64,000 nucleotides of DNA from Rhodospirillales bacterium (GTDB lineage Bacteria > Pseudomonadota > Alphaproteobacteria > Rhodospirillales > Defluviicoccaceae): the NCBI GenBank assembly GCA_016712595.1, contig JADJQT010000002.1:496001-560000 (forward strand). Direction: 5' to 3'. The notes below the pieces were generated by a model, which saw only the letters and a program-made list of their open reading frames with translations, did not search any database and had not been told where the DNA came from. Of this stretch, positions 1 through 10,636 are shown piece by piece. The stretch's first letter is position 1; the number at the start of each line of letters is the position of its first letter. The position numbers and the translations under genes were made by a program.

Positions 1-1571
<1,571 letters not shown>

Positions 1572-1986
1572 CCCTGTGGCGCGCTTGGCCTCGAGCCCGG
1601 CGCCGTGAACCTGCGGTCCCTTCCTGCTGAAAGGCCGACGCGTGGGAGTAGGGCGATCCGTAATGTGGTTATTGAGCATAACGCATCGCTGACATCATTG
1701 TTCGATGAAATTTGCACCATTGCCGCGTCGCGCGACTGGCTCCTGACAGCGGGAATGAGCGGCAATCGTTCAAAAACAAACCTCCCCTAACTCGGCGAGC
1801 GAGTGGACCTTTGTTTCAGGAGCATGCAAGTCTCGGACCAAGACCAGAGAATGGAATTGCAGTTAAAATTCAGTCATGTACGCGACGAGCCAATGTGGCT
1901 GGGGCGCTACGGCTGGTGATTTCGCGGGCACATCACGGGAGTATGCCCACATCTGGGGCAATTTCGACCGGGTGGTCCGCGCCGCG
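1572..1986. other. Intergenic region upstream of nifA
   Basis: About 415 bases between nifA and the lipoprotein gene, both on the minus strand. It should hold the nifA promoter. I searched by eye for a NifA upstream site (TGT-N10-ACA) and a -24/-12 element and saw neither clearly. No convincing gene. Confidence 0.5.
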
Positions 1987-2673
1987 TCATCGGTTAATGC
2001 CAATTCCCACACCCATGCCCACGCCGACACTCGTGCCGCCGCCGAGCTGAAGCCCGAAACCCGGCCGAAGCCCTGGCGGTTCAGCGAAGAGATCCTGCGT
2101 CGCCTGTTGCATCAGCGCTGCGAAGCGCGGATCGTCGACGCCGGTGGAGGTCTCGATTGAACCACGGGTGTTGGCCAGCAGATCGCCGCTGCCACAAAAG
2201 CTCGCGGTGAGCTGAACCGCGCCCTGCGGCTGCGCGCCGCCACCGGTGCTCTTGCCGCTGCACTGCGCGCTGGCCGAGACCGTCGCCGCTCTCGCAGCTC
2301 CATTGCCGGCAGCACCATTGCCGACGGGGCCATTGCCGGCGGGGCCATTGAACGTCAGCACCACGACGAGCGAAGGCACGCGCGCGGCGGTGGGATCGGT
2401 GGTCAGTCGCGGCGTCGCTGTCCATGACATCGCCTGGCTCATCGCCGCAAGCGTGACCCGCGCGATCTTGTCCGCAGAGGCCGGATAGGGAGCGCCTTCG
2501 ATCCGCACCAGCATTGGCCCGTCGGCCATTGCGCTCTGCGCGAAGCTGCGTGAATCGGGGTTCTGGTACGACGGGCTGGTCACGGGGCCATCGGCGCAAG
2601 CCGACAGTGCCACGACAGCGAGCGCCGCTGCCACCCGCACCCGTCGCCCGTCCCGTGCGAAGCCGTCCCGCAT
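1987..2673 (-). CDS. Predicted lipoprotein with Asn-Gly-rich repeats
   Basis: A 228-residue protein of unknown function. I start it at the ATG at 2673 because AGGA lies about 8-11 bases upstream, and because the first 25 residues then form a lipoprotein signal peptide (basic MRDGFARDGRRVRV, a hydrophobic stretch, lipobox LSAC). The open frame extends about 330 bases further upstream without such signals. Mid-protein there is a short repeat of NGPAGNGPVGNGAAGNG type (about residues 115-135), encoded by near-identical 15-base units. The C-terminal half mentions no domain I recognise and ends in a glycine-rich tail (GVGMGVGIG). It is probably anchored in the outer membrane. It diverges from the LapG-like gene at 2879 across about 205 bases. 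Confidence 0.7.
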   Translation of the reverse strand: MRDGFARDGRRVRVAAALAVVALSACADGPVTSPSYQNPDSRSFAQSAMADGPMLVRIEGAPYPASADKIARVTLAAMSQAMSWTATPRLTTDPTAARVPSLVVVLTFNGPAGNGPVGNGAAGNGAARAATVSASAQCSGKSTGGGAQPQGAVQLTASFCGSGDLLANTRGSIETSTGVDDPRFAALMQQATQDLFAEPPGLRPGFGLQLGGGTSVGVGMGVGIGINR

Positions 2674-2878
2674 CACCTGTTCCTCGCGCAACGCCGTGCG
2701 GTCAGCGCCGCAGTGGACCTGCTCGATCCGCATGCGCTTGAGATGGGGCGTTTGCCAGCCAATGCCACCGGCGGCGGTCTGGGTCACGTGTTGGCGGCGT
2801 TTACGATTTCTTTGCTGTTTTTGGCGGTTAATGGCCGGAGATCGCGCTATGCGAGCATATAGCCCGGAGTGATCTTCC

Positions 2879-3625
2879 GTGAGGTGCATTGCGGCAGCAT
2901 CGGCCAAAAAACCACGACGGTGGAGGCGATCGCGGCTCCTTGTGCGCGGCGCCACGCTCATCCGCCCGATGCTCGCATTGTTTGCCCTTACCGTCATCCT
3001 CACCGCGGTCTCCTCGCCGGCGCTGGCCGGCGGCCAGCTTCAGCAGGCATCGGTTCCCGGTGTTTTTGATACGCTCGAAGTCCGCGCTGATGACCTCTCG
3101 CCGTTCTACAAGTGGCAGTCGATGCTCGCCCGCTACGCGGCGGAGAGCAAGGGAGCGGCAGACGCCGACTGTTCGCCGGGATCGACGGCGCCCTGCGGTT
3201 ATCGCGAATGGGGTGCGTTTCTCGATGGCATCCGCCACGCCAGCCGGTGGCGGCAACTCCTCGCCGTCAATCAGGAGATGAACAGGCATCGCTACATTTC
3301 AGATGAACTGAATTGGGGCGTTGAAGACTTCTGGGCTACGCCAGGAGAGTTCTTCGCCCGCTCTGGGGACTGCGAAGACTTTGCCATCGTCAAATATTTT
3401 TCGCTGAAGCGCCTGGGATGGAGCGACGATGAATTGCGGATCGTTGCTGTCCGCGATCTCAAGTTGCGGATTGGCCATGCCGTTCTCGTCGCCTTCCTCG
3501 ACGGAAAGGTATGGCTGCTGGATAATCAGGTTCGTCAGGTCACCGATACCGCCACGATCAGCTACTATCAGCCAGTTTATTCAATCAATGAGCATTTTTG
3601 GTGGCGGCACCACGCCCGATCATAA
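2879..3625 (+). CDS. LapG-like periplasmic transglutaminase-like cysteine protease (BTLCP family)
   Basis: Bacterial transglutaminase-like cysteine proteinase (DUF920 family). Family members such as LapG cleave the N-terminal region of large RTX adhesins in the periplasm and so release cells from biofilm. The Cys-His-Asp triad is visible: Cys in SGDCEDF (about residue 165), His in GHAVLVA (about 199), Asp in WLLDNQ (about 215). A hydrophobic signal segment ends at SSPALA. Two starts are possible: GTG at 2879, giving a long basic leader, or ATG at 2969, which leaves a signal peptide with almost no basic n-region; neither has a clear ribosome site. No LapD-type receptor or giant adhesin is seen next to it. 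RTX proteins lie 50 kb away at 51.6 and 59.8 kb. Confidence 0.8.
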   Translation: MRCIAAASAKKPRRWRRSRLLVRGATLIRPMLALFALTVILTAVSSPALAGGQLQQASVPGVFDTLEVRADDLSPFYKWQSMLARYAAESKGAADADCSPGSTAPCGYREWGAFLDGIRHASRWRQLLAVNQEMNRHRYISDELNWGVEDFWATPGEFFARSGDCEDFAIVKYFSLKRLGWSDDELRIVAVRDLKLRIGHAVLVAFLDGKVWLLDNQVRQVTDTATISYYQPVYSINEHFWWRHHARS

Positions 3626-3975
3626 CCCGATCATAGATTGTTGTCGCCTGGGTTGCTTTTCGCCATAATTCAGGATGAGGGCGCGCTGCGGCCTATCGAT
3701 GCCGTGGGCGCCAGTGACGACGCAAGTCTATCTGTTCCGCGCCAAAGCCTACGAGCGCAATATCGCCAAGTCGTCGATGACAAAGCGATGGTCAATCGGC
3801 GATTTCGCTCGTCTCCGCAATGCGCAATCCATAATGCGATATTTTCTCCCAATCCGCCCCAGACGGAACTTGACGGCACAACTGTAAATATTCTTTAAAT
3901 GATACCGCGGAGGAGTCGCGGCATCGACCACCGCAGATAAAAAATCGAAACCGAAATGAACCTTGGGAGGAAAAA
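3626..3975. other. Intergenic region upstream of dctP
   Basis: About 350 bases between the LapG-like gene and dctP, presumably holding the TRAP operon promoter. The last part is AT-rich (around 3880-3960) and ends in a strong ribosome site, GGGAGGA, seven bases or so before the dctP ATG. A short open frame (3675-3887) has no recognisable content. Confidence 0.5.
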
Positions 3976-4980
3976 ATGCTTTTTTTACGCGCCGCCGTCG
4001 CGGCGGTTCTGGCGTGCGTCATCGCCAATGGTGCCTCGGCCGCCGATCCGATCGTCATCAAGTTCAGCCACGTCGTTGCCATTGACACCCCGAAGGGGCG
4101 CGCGGCCGAAAAATTCAAGGAACTTGCTGAGAAGTACACGAACGGGCAAGTAAAAATCGAAATATACCCCAATAGCCAGCTCTATAAAGACAAAGAGGAA
4201 CTCGAAGCGCTGCAATTGGGTTCCGTACAGATGCTGGCGCCGTCTCTCGCCAAGTTCGGCCCGCTCGGGGCCAAGGAATTCGAGGCGTTCGACCTGCCAT
4301 GCCTGTTTCCCGACCGCGCCGGCCTGCATCGGATAACCGATGGCAAGATCGGCAAGGACCTGCTTGAGGGTCTCGAAGGCAAGGGCATTATCGGCCTCGC
4401 GTACTGGGATAATGGCTTTAAGATTTTTAGCGCCAACTCGCCAATCAAGACGGTCGAGGACTTCAAGGGCCTGAAGATGCGGGTGCAGTCCTCGAAGGTG
4501 CTTGAGGCCCAAATGCGCGCGCTTGGTGCCATTCCGCAGTCGATGCCGTTCTCGGAGGTCTATCAAGGATTGCAGACGGGCGTCGTCGACGGCACAGAAA
4601 ACCCGCCGTCGAACATGTACACGCAGAAAATGTTTGAAGTACAAAAGTATGGAAACATTTCTCACCACGGGTATCTGGGCTACGCGGTGATCGTCAACAA
4701 GTCATTCTGGAATAAGCTGTCGCCGGATATTCGCGCATCGTTGGAAAAAGCGATGACCGAGGCGACAGAATACAACAACGAGATCGCCAAGAAGGACAAT
4801 GACGATGCCCTCGAGGCGATGAAAGCCAGTGGTAAGACCGATTTCTTCCAGCCGACTGCGGCTGAGCGCGCCAAGCTCTGCAAGGCCATGGAGCCGGTCT
4901 ACGAGGAGATGCAGAGCCGCATCGGCAAGGATCTGATCGCATCGATCCGCAAGGAGGCCGGCAGCATCGAGAGCCAGTAG
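3976..4980 (+). CDS. dctP: TRAP transporter periplasmic solute-binding protein (DctP family)
   Basis: Periplasmic receptor that captures an organic acid and delivers it to the DctQM membrane complex. The 334-residue length is normal. A signal peptide ends at NGASA|ADP. Family features are clear: IKFSHVV near the mature N terminus, the conserved arginine in LKMRVQSS (about residue 160) that binds the substrate carboxylate, and the downstream VDGTENPP segment. The ATG is set by the GGGAGGA ribosome site. It is first in the operon and followed by a hairpin terminator before dctQ, which should make the receptor more abundant than the permease. The substrate cannot be told from the sequence; C4-dicarboxylates such as malate or succinate are the commonest for this subfamily. 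Confidence 0.93.
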   Translation: MLFLRAAVAAVLACVIANGASAADPIVIKFSHVVAIDTPKGRAAEKFKELAEKYTNGQVKIEIYPNSQLYKDKEELEALQLGSVQMLAPSLAKFGPLGAKEFEAFDLPCLFPDRAGLHRITDGKIGKDLLEGLEGKGIIGLAYWDNGFKIFSANSPIKTVEDFKGLKMRVQSSKVLEAQMRALGAIPQSMPFSEVYQGLQTGVVDGTENPPSNMYTQKMFEVQKYGNISHHGYLGYAVIVNKSFWNKLSPDIRASLEKAMTEATEYNNEIAKKDNDDALEAMKASGKTDFFQPTAAERAKLCKAMEPVYEEMQSRIGKDLIASIRKEAGSIESQ

Positions 4981-4999
4981 GCGAAAAGCGATACTCAAG

Positions 5000-5024
5000 G
5001 CGCCCGCTTCGGCGGGCGCTTTTT
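5000..5024 (+). terminator. Intra-operon terminator between dctP and dctQ
   Basis: Perfect 8-bp GC stem (GCGCCCGC at 5000-5007 pairing with GCGGGCGC at 5012-5019), TTCG loop, then TTTTT. It lies 34 bases before dctQ. Partial termination here would lower dctQM expression relative to dctP. Confidence 0.85.
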
Positions 5025-5058
5025 GCTTTTTTCCGACGATTAGGCGGGATGCGAACAA

Positions 5059-5658
5059 ATGCTAAGAATACTCGATCGCCTCGAGGAATGGCTCATCGCC
5101 ACCCTCATGGCGGCCGCGACACTGGTCATCTTCGCGGCCGTTCTTCACCGCTACGGCTCGGGCGTGCCGATCCTGCAGGACTACCTGTTGAAGATCAACA
5201 TGTCCTGGGCGCAGGAACTATGCATCTTCATGTTCATTTGGATGGCCAAGTTCGGCGCCGCCTACGGCGTGCGCACTGGCATCCATGTCGGCGTCGATGT
5301 GCTGGTCAATGCCGTCAACCCCCGATGGCGGTCCAGACTGATTGTCTTTTCCCTTCTGGCGGGCGCGTTGTTCACCGCCCTCGTCGGAACCTATGGCGTG
5401 ATCTTCGTGCATCGGCTGATGCCGACCGAGCAGGTCTCCGCCGACCTCGAATGGCCGATGTGGATTGTCTATCTGTGCATTCCGATTGGCTCCTACCTGA
5501 TGTGCTTCCGTTTTCTGCAGTCGGTCTATCTCTTCCTTAAGACCGGACACGTCGCGCGCGTCGATCACGCCCACGTCGAGGGGATCGACATGGATACCGA
5601 TCCCGAGATCGCCGCGATCGATGCCGATAAGAACATCCGGATGGGAGGGAAGGAATGA
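5059..5658 (+). CDS. dctQ: TRAP transporter small membrane subunit (DctQ family)
   Basis: Four-helix membrane subunit of the TRAP importer, 199 residues. Hydrophobic helices are visible at about residues 12-30, 50-70, 90-115 and 130-155. The family motif W(A/S)QEL is present as MSWAQELCIFMFIWMAKFGAA. A charged cytoplasmic tail of about 40 residues follows. Its stop overlaps the dctM start by four bases (ATGA at 5655), indicating translational coupling. It is preceded by the terminator at 5000-5024. Confidence 0.92.
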   Translation: MLRILDRLEEWLIATLMAAATLVIFAAVLHRYGSGVPILQDYLLKINMSWAQELCIFMFIWMAKFGAAYGVRTGIHVGVDVLVNAVNPRWRSRLIVFSLLAGALFTALVGTYGVIFVHRLMPTEQVSADLEWPMWIVYLCIPIGSYLMCFRFLQSVYLFLKTGHVARVDHAHVEGIDMDTDPEIAAIDADKNIRMGGKE

Positions 5659-6941
5659 CCGCCGCGTTTCTCTTCATCATGCTCATCGCCCTGATGCTGA
5701 CCGGCATGCCGGTCGCGATTTCGCTCGGCCTCACGGTGCTTGGCTTTCTTTATCTGTTTACCGACGTGCCGGCGGTGATCGTCGCTCAGAAGCTGTTCAC
5801 CGGTATCGAGAAGTTCGAGATCATGGCCATCCCGTTCTTCATTCTCGCCGGTAATTTCCTGACCCATGGCGGCGTCGCGCGGCGGATGATCAACTTCGCC
5901 ACCGCCTGCGTCGGCCATGTGCACGGCGGCCTCGGCGTCGCCGGCGTGCTGGCCTGCGCCCTGTTTGCCGCCGTGTCCGGATCGAGCCCGGCGACCGTCG
6001 TCGCCATCGGCGCGATCCTTTTGCCGGCAATGGTCAAGCTCGGCTATCCGAAGCGCTTCGGCGCCGGCGTGATCACCACCTCGGGAGCGCTCGGCATCCT
6101 CATTCCGCCGTCGATCGTCATGGTCATGTACGCGGTGGCGACCAATACCTCGATCGGCACACTGTTCATCGCCGGCATCATCCCCGGTGCCGTCCTCGCC
6201 ACGATGCTGGCGGGAATGACCTGGTACCGGGCGTGGCGCGGCAACTTCCCGCGTCTGCCGCGGGCGGACTTCAGGACCGTCATCAAGGCGTTCAACGAGA
6301 GCGTCTGGGGGCTGCTGCTCATCGTCATCGTCATTGGCGGCATCTATGCCGGCTTGTTCACGCCGACCGAAGCCGCGGCGGTGAGCGCCGTCTACGCTTT
6401 CGTCGTCGCCGTCTTCATCTACAAGGACATGACGCTGCGTCAGGTGCCGAAGGTCCTGCTCGATTCGGCGAACATGAGCGCGATGCTGCTGTTCATCATC
6501 GCCAACGCCATTCTCTTCTCGTTCCTGATGACCAACGAGAATATCCCCCAGGCGATGGCGCAGTGGATGATTGATCAGAACCTCAGCGTCATCTTGTTCC
6601 TGCTCGGCGTGAATATCCTTTTGCTGCTCGCCGGCAACGTCATGGAGCCGTCGTCGATCACTTTGATCATGGCGCCGCTGCTGTTTCCGATCGCGGTCGG
6701 GCTTGGTATCGACCCGATCCACTTCGGCATTCTGATCACCGTCAACATGGAGGTCGGCATGTGCCATCCTCCCGTCGGCCTCAACTTGTTCGTCGCCAGT
6801 GGTATCACCAAGATGGGCATCACCGAGTTGACGGTCGCGGTCTGGCCGTGGCTGGGAACGATGTTGGCGTTTCTTATCCTGGTCACCTACTGGCCGGGCC
6901 TCACGCTGGGCCTTCCGAGGCTGCTCGGGCTGATAAACTGA
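5655..6941 (+). CDS. dctM: TRAP transporter large permease subunit (DctM family)
   Basis: Large membrane subunit that forms the sodium-coupled transport path with DctQ. The 428 residues contain a dozen hydrophobic segments. Recognisable family stretches are LTGMPVAISLG near the N terminus, SGSSPATVVAIGAI, ALGILIPPSIVMVMYAV (the hairpin loop motif) and GLFTPTEAAAVSAVYAF. The start overlaps the dctQ stop by four bases. The gene is followed by a strong terminator at 6967-6997, closing the operon. Confidence 0.94.
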   Translation: MTAAFLFIMLIALMLTGMPVAISLGLTVLGFLYLFTDVPAVIVAQKLFTGIEKFEIMAIPFFILAGNFLTHGGVARRMINFATACVGHVHGGLGVAGVLACALFAAVSGSSPATVVAIGAILLPAMVKLGYPKRFGAGVITTSGALGILIPPSIVMVMYAVATNTSIGTLFIAGIIPGAVLATMLAGMTWYRAWRGNFPRLPRADFRTVIKAFNESVWGLLLIVIVIGGIYAGLFTPTEAAAVSAVYAFVVAVFIYKDMTLRQVPKVLLDSANMSAMLLFIIANAILFSFLMTNENIPQAMAQWMIDQNLSVILFLLGVNILLLLAGNVMEPSSITLIMAPLLFPIAVGLGIDPIHFGILITVNMEVGMCHPPVGLNLFVASGITKMGITELTVAVWPWLGTMLAFLILVTYWPGLTLGLPRLLGLIN

Positions 6942-6966
6942 GCCGTCGAAACGGCGCGCCAAGCGA

Positions 6967-6997
6967 ACGGCCGCCCCGATGGGCGGCCGTTTTGTTT
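6967..6997 (+). terminator. Rho-independent terminator of the dctPQM operon
   Basis: Ten-base stem ACGGCCGCCC (6967-6976) pairing with GGGCGGCCGT (6981-6990), a CGAT loop, then TTTTGTTT. It ends 17 bases before the next gene. Confidence 0.88.
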
Positions 6998-7014
6998 GAT
7001 CGCGGGAGACAAAG

Positions 7015-8631
7015 ATGTCGCAGGACTGGTGGCGTGGCGCGGTGATCTATCAGATCTATCCGTGGAGCTTTGCCGATGCCAACGGCGACGGCATCGGCGA
7101 TCTTGCCGGCATCACCCGCAGGCTCGACTACGTCGCCGGCCTCGGTGTCGACGGTATCTGGCTGTCGCCATTCTTTGTCTCGCCGATGAAGGACTTCGGC
7201 TATGACGTCGCCGATTACTGCGACGTCGATCCGCTGTTCGGAACACTCGCCGACTTCGACGCCCTGCTCGCCGCAGCCCATCGGCTGGGCCTGAAGGTGA
7301 TTATCGATCAGGTCTACTCGCACTCTTCCGATGCTCACCCGTGGTTCGCCGAGAGCCGGCAGAGCCGCGACAATCCCAAGGCAGACTGGTACGTCTGGGC
7401 CGATCCCAAGCCGGACGGCACGCCGCCCAACAACTGGCTCGCCGTATTCGGTGGCGCGGCGTGGACGTGGGATACCCGCCGCCGCCAGTACTACCTGCAC
7501 AACTTCCTGCCGGAGCAGCCGGACCTCAATTTCCACAATAAGGACGTGCAGGACGCGGTGCTGGGCATCGCCGCGTTCTGGCTCGACCGTGGCGTCGATG
7601 GTTTTCGCATCGACGTCGCCAACCTCTTCTGCCACGACCGCCGCCTGACCGACAATCCGCCGAATCCGCAGCCGATCGGTGATCAGCCCTACCGGATGCA
7701 GCGCCCGCTCTACAATCGCGACCAGCCGGAGACGCTCGCCTTCGTCTCCCGCTTTCGCGCCCTGCTCGACAGGTATTCCGGACGGATGGCGGTGGCCGAA
7801 CTCGCCTCGACCGACGATCAGATCGCAACGATGATCGCCTACATCGACGGCCCCGATCGCTACCATACCGCCTACAGCTTTCTTTTGATGCGCGAAGACG
7901 TATCCGTCGCACTGATCCGCGGTGCGCTCGAGGCGATGGCGCGGGGTTCGAAGGCGGCGTGGCCGGCGTGGGCGTTCTCCAATCACGATGTCGTTCGCGT
8001 CGCCAGCCGCTGGGCGGTGGCCACCGGCGCCACCGACGGCGATCCGCGCCTCGCCCGGCTGCTCATCGCCGTGCTCACCGCGCTGCGCGGTACGGTCTTT
8101 GTCTACCAGGGCGAGGAACTGGGCCTGCCACAGGCCGATGTTCCGTTCGCGCGCATCCGCGATCCGGAAGGACGCGCGTTCTGGCCGCGCAACCGCGGCC
8201 GCGATGGCGCGCGCACACCGATGCCGTGGCGGGCGAACGCGGAGAACGCCGGTTTCTGCCCTGCCGGCATCGAGCCGTGGCTGCCGGTCGATCCCCGTCA
8301 TGCCATCCTCGCCGCCGACCGCCAGGACGCCGACAGCGCCTCGGTGCTCGCCTTCACCCGCCGCTTTCTTGCCTGGCGCAAGCGCCATCCCGCGCTGGTC
8401 CGCGGCGATATCCGCTTCCTCGATGCGCCCGAGCCCGTCCTCGCCTTCGAGCGCACGGCGGGCACGGACCGGGTGCTCTGCGCCTTCAACCTCGGCGCCG
8501 AGCCGCGATCCGTCGCGCTCGATCACACCGGAGCACAACCCCTCGACGCACCGGCGCTCGGCACACCCCCCGCCACCGTCGACGGCGGCCGCGCCCTTCT
8601 GCCGCCCTGGGGCGCCCTCATCTTAGAGTAA
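7015..8631 (+). CDS. GH13 alpha-glucosidase family protein
   Basis: Cytoplasmic glycoside hydrolase family 13 enzyme, 538 residues, no signal peptide; start set by GGGAGA 8 bases upstream. Conserved GH13 regions are all visible: region I DQVYSHSS (usually DxVxNHxS), region II GFRIDVAN with the nucleophile Asp (about residue 199), region III VAELAS with the acid/base Glu (about 262) and region IV FSNHDVVR with the transition-state Asp (about 325). The N terminus (WWRGAVIYQIYPWSF, DANGDGIGDL) is typical of the oligo-1,6-glucosidase/alpha-glucosidase subgroup, acting on maltose, isomaltose, sucrose or trehalose-type sugars. The exact substrate is not clear. It lies behind the TRAP operon terminator and is probably its own unit. 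Confidence 0.88.
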   Translation: MSQDWWRGAVIYQIYPWSFADANGDGIGDLAGITRRLDYVAGLGVDGIWLSPFFVSPMKDFGYDVADYCDVDPLFGTLADFDALLAAAHRLGLKVIIDQVYSHSSDAHPWFAESRQSRDNPKADWYVWADPKPDGTPPNNWLAVFGGAAWTWDTRRRQYYLHNFLPEQPDLNFHNKDVQDAVLGIAAFWLDRGVDGFRIDVANLFCHDRRLTDNPPNPQPIGDQPYRMQRPLYNRDQPETLAFVSRFRALLDRYSGRMAVAELASTDDQIATMIAYIDGPDRYHTAYSFLLMREDVSVALIRGALEAMARGSKAAWPAWAFSNHDVVRVASRWAVATGATDGDPRLARLLIAVLTALRGTVFVYQGEELGLPQADVPFARIRDPEGRAFWPRNRGRDGARTPMPWRANAENAGFCPAGIEPWLPVDPRHAILAADRQDADSASVLAFTRRFLAWRKRHPALVRGDIRFLDAPEPVLAFERTAGTDRVLCAFNLGAEPRSVALDHTGAQPLDAPALGTPPATVDGGRALLPPWGALILE

Positions 8632-8856
8632 AGACAGCTCTGCCCGCCCACCGCGCGGTCTTTTTTGCCTGGCAAGCCGGGTTGGGGCCGAGGGGAAACG
8701 CATGCGACGAGTCAACGCGTTGCTTTAGACCCGTCCTACCCCAAAGGACCCGGACTACTGCACTTAATCCGGGCGACGCGCGCTGCGCATGGATGACAAA
8801 CCGGGCGGCGGCGTTACAATCGCAAGACGCTGCGGACGCGCCGGGGGTTAAGCAAT

Positions 8857-10497
8857 ATGCCGCAAGGCACGAACCTCGTCGGCTTTCTCAGTTATGCGCG
8901 AGAAGACGACGACGACCAGCAGATTTCGCGATTGCGCGACGCGCTCGAGCGCGAGATCCGCAAGCTCGTCGGGCGGCGGATTCCGATTTTTCAGGACGTC
9001 AAGGATCTCGGCTGGGGGCGCGAATGGAGCCCGGGCATTAACGAAGCGCTCGATGCCAGCGTCTTCCTTTTTGTCGTTGCCACGCCGACCTATTTCGATC
9101 GCAGCGAATGCCGCCGCGAGCTGGAGCGCTTTCTCGCCCAGGCCAGCGTCGGCAAGGCGCGGCTGATCCTGCCGCTGCGTTACATCGCTCATCCGGCATT
9201 CACCCTGCCGCGCGAGAAGGTGAGCGATTCTCTTGTGCTGGCGATCTGGGAACGCACCTGGATCGACTGGCAGCCGCTACGGTTGAAGTCGCTGCGTTCG
9301 GTCGTGGTCAGGAAGAAGATCGCCGAAGCGGCGGAGCACGTCAGAAAGCTCGTCGAGGTCATCGACGGCGACGCGCCCGCCGATACCGGCGGCTTTGCGC
9401 CGTTGCCAAGAGGGAACGGCGAGCGGGAGGGCGAGCGGCGCGGGGGACGATCGGCGCAGGCCATCGATGCGATATCGCGCGAGCTGTCGTGCGATAGCCG
9501 CCGGGCGGTCGACTGGCTCGGAAACCTTCAGGAGGACAAGGGCGACGCCGTGGGCGGCTGGGGCCAGTTCGGAAACGACGATGCCAACAGCCTGAACACG
9601 GCGGAGGTGGTTCTCGCCCTGGTCGAATGCGGCGGCGACGCGCTGGTGATCGAAAGCGGCCTCGCGTTTCTCGTCCGTCAGCAGATGTCCGACGACGACG
9701 GCGATTTTCCCGGCCACGGCGGCGCCTGGGGCAGGCGCCCGAAGCGCCGCCCACACCAGGACTTCCGCGTGCCGGACACCGTCCGCACCTGCCATGCGCT
9801 GATGGCGCTGATCGCCGGCGGACGGGGATCGGATGCGCCCGCGGCCCGCACCGCCGTCAACCGGCTGCTGAAGTGCCAGACCGGCGGTCGTTGCGGCGGA
9901 TGGGCGTTTCGCCCCTCGGCCGATTTTCCGCCCAAGGTCTTTCCTACGTCGCTGGCCCTGTGCGCGCTGCTGACCGCGCGCGATACGGACGGCGATGTTC
10001 GCTCCGAGCGCGGGATCCGGGCGATCAAGTGCGGCGTGCGCTATCTGCAGGGCGAGGCCAAGGGCGGGCATTTCGGCAACGACGAGGCCTGCAAGGTCGC
10101 CCATACCATCCACGCCTTGCGGGCACTGGGGCTTGCCCGCAAAACGGGATTCGCCGATCTCATCGATGACGATCAGGTCAGCCGATCGGAGGCCTGGTTG
10201 GCCGATCAGGGCGATGATCTCGCCCGGTTTAGCCACGAATGGATCGATCTCGCCGGTGAGAGCGGCGATAAAGCATTCAATTACCAGTATACGCATTACA
10301 CTCCGGCGCTGTTCATCTCGGCGTTCGCAGCGGAGCTGGCTCCCGACGATCCGGCCGTTCGCATCTGCGCGGAAGCGATTTTGCGCAACCGCGATCCGCT
10401 CGATCATGGCTTTTCGGCGATGCGTTCGCTATCCTGGGCCACGGCGAAGTGCGTGGTCGCCGCCAAGACGCTGAATGATCGCCTTTCGCAGCCATAA
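8857..10497 (+). CDS. TIR domain fused to a terpene-cyclase/prenyltransferase-like alpha/alpha toroid
   Basis: A two-domain cytoplasmic protein of 546 residues. Residues 1-165 are a TIR domain: it opens with VGFLSYAREDD, has the GWGREWSPGINEAL loop, the beta strand VFLFVVATPTYF, and SECRRELERF with Glu at about residue 88 in the place of the catalytic Glu of TIR NADases. A charged linker follows (about 170-205). Residues 210-545 resemble the repeated toroid of squalene-hopene cyclases and prenyltransferases: WLGNLQ...GGWGQF, FLVRQQ...GGAWGR, LLKCQTG...GGWAF and YLQGEAKGGHFG are QW-like repeats. I see no DxDD acid motif, so a ligand-sensing role seems likelier than cyclisation. The gene stands alone. 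TIR enzymes in immunity and signalling cleave NAD or make cyclic ADP-ribose; that role is inference here. Confidence 0.8.
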   Translation: MPQGTNLVGFLSYAREDDDDQQISRLRDALEREIRKLVGRRIPIFQDVKDLGWGREWSPGINEALDASVFLFVVATPTYFDRSECRRELERFLAQASVGKARLILPLRYIAHPAFTLPREKVSDSLVLAIWERTWIDWQPLRLKSLRSVVVRKKIAEAAEHVRKLVEVIDGDAPADTGGFAPLPRGNGEREGERRGGRSAQAIDAISRELSCDSRRAVDWLGNLQEDKGDAVGGWGQFGNDDANSLNTAEVVLALVECGGDALVIESGLAFLVRQQMSDDDGDFPGHGGAWGRRPKRRPHQDFRVPDTVRTCHALMALIAGGRGSDAPAARTAVNRLLKCQTGGRCGGWAFRPSADFPPKVFPTSLALCALLTARDTDGDVRSERGIRAIKCGVRYLQGEAKGGHFGNDEACKVAHTIHALRALGLARKTGFADLIDDDQVSRSEAWLADQGDDLARFSHEWIDLAGESGDKAFNYQYTHYTPALFISAFAAELAPDDPAVRICAEAILRNRDPLDHGFSAMRSLSWATAKCVVAAKTLNDRLSQP

Positions 10498-10636
10498 GAC
10501 GGTGTGATCGCGCCAGGCCGTCGGCGCGGGGCCGGGACCCGGCGAGGCCGGTGATGCGTTGTCCCGAGAGCGCGGCGTGTCCGCGCCGATGTTGCGCGGT
10601 AAGGGTCAGGTCCTTGGTAACGCAAAGGAGCCATCG

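Noticed and set aside
5565..6962. 465-codon minus-strand frame
   Set aside because: Antisense shadow of dctM with an improbable residue make-up (His/Arg/Asp rich).
6901..8538. 545-codon minus-strand frame
   Set aside because: Antisense to the GH13 enzyme, which has all catalytic motifs.
8631..8666. Possible terminator after the GH13 gene
   Set aside because: AAGAC/GTCTT with TTTTTT follows, but the stem is only five bases with a 20-base loop of poor pairing.
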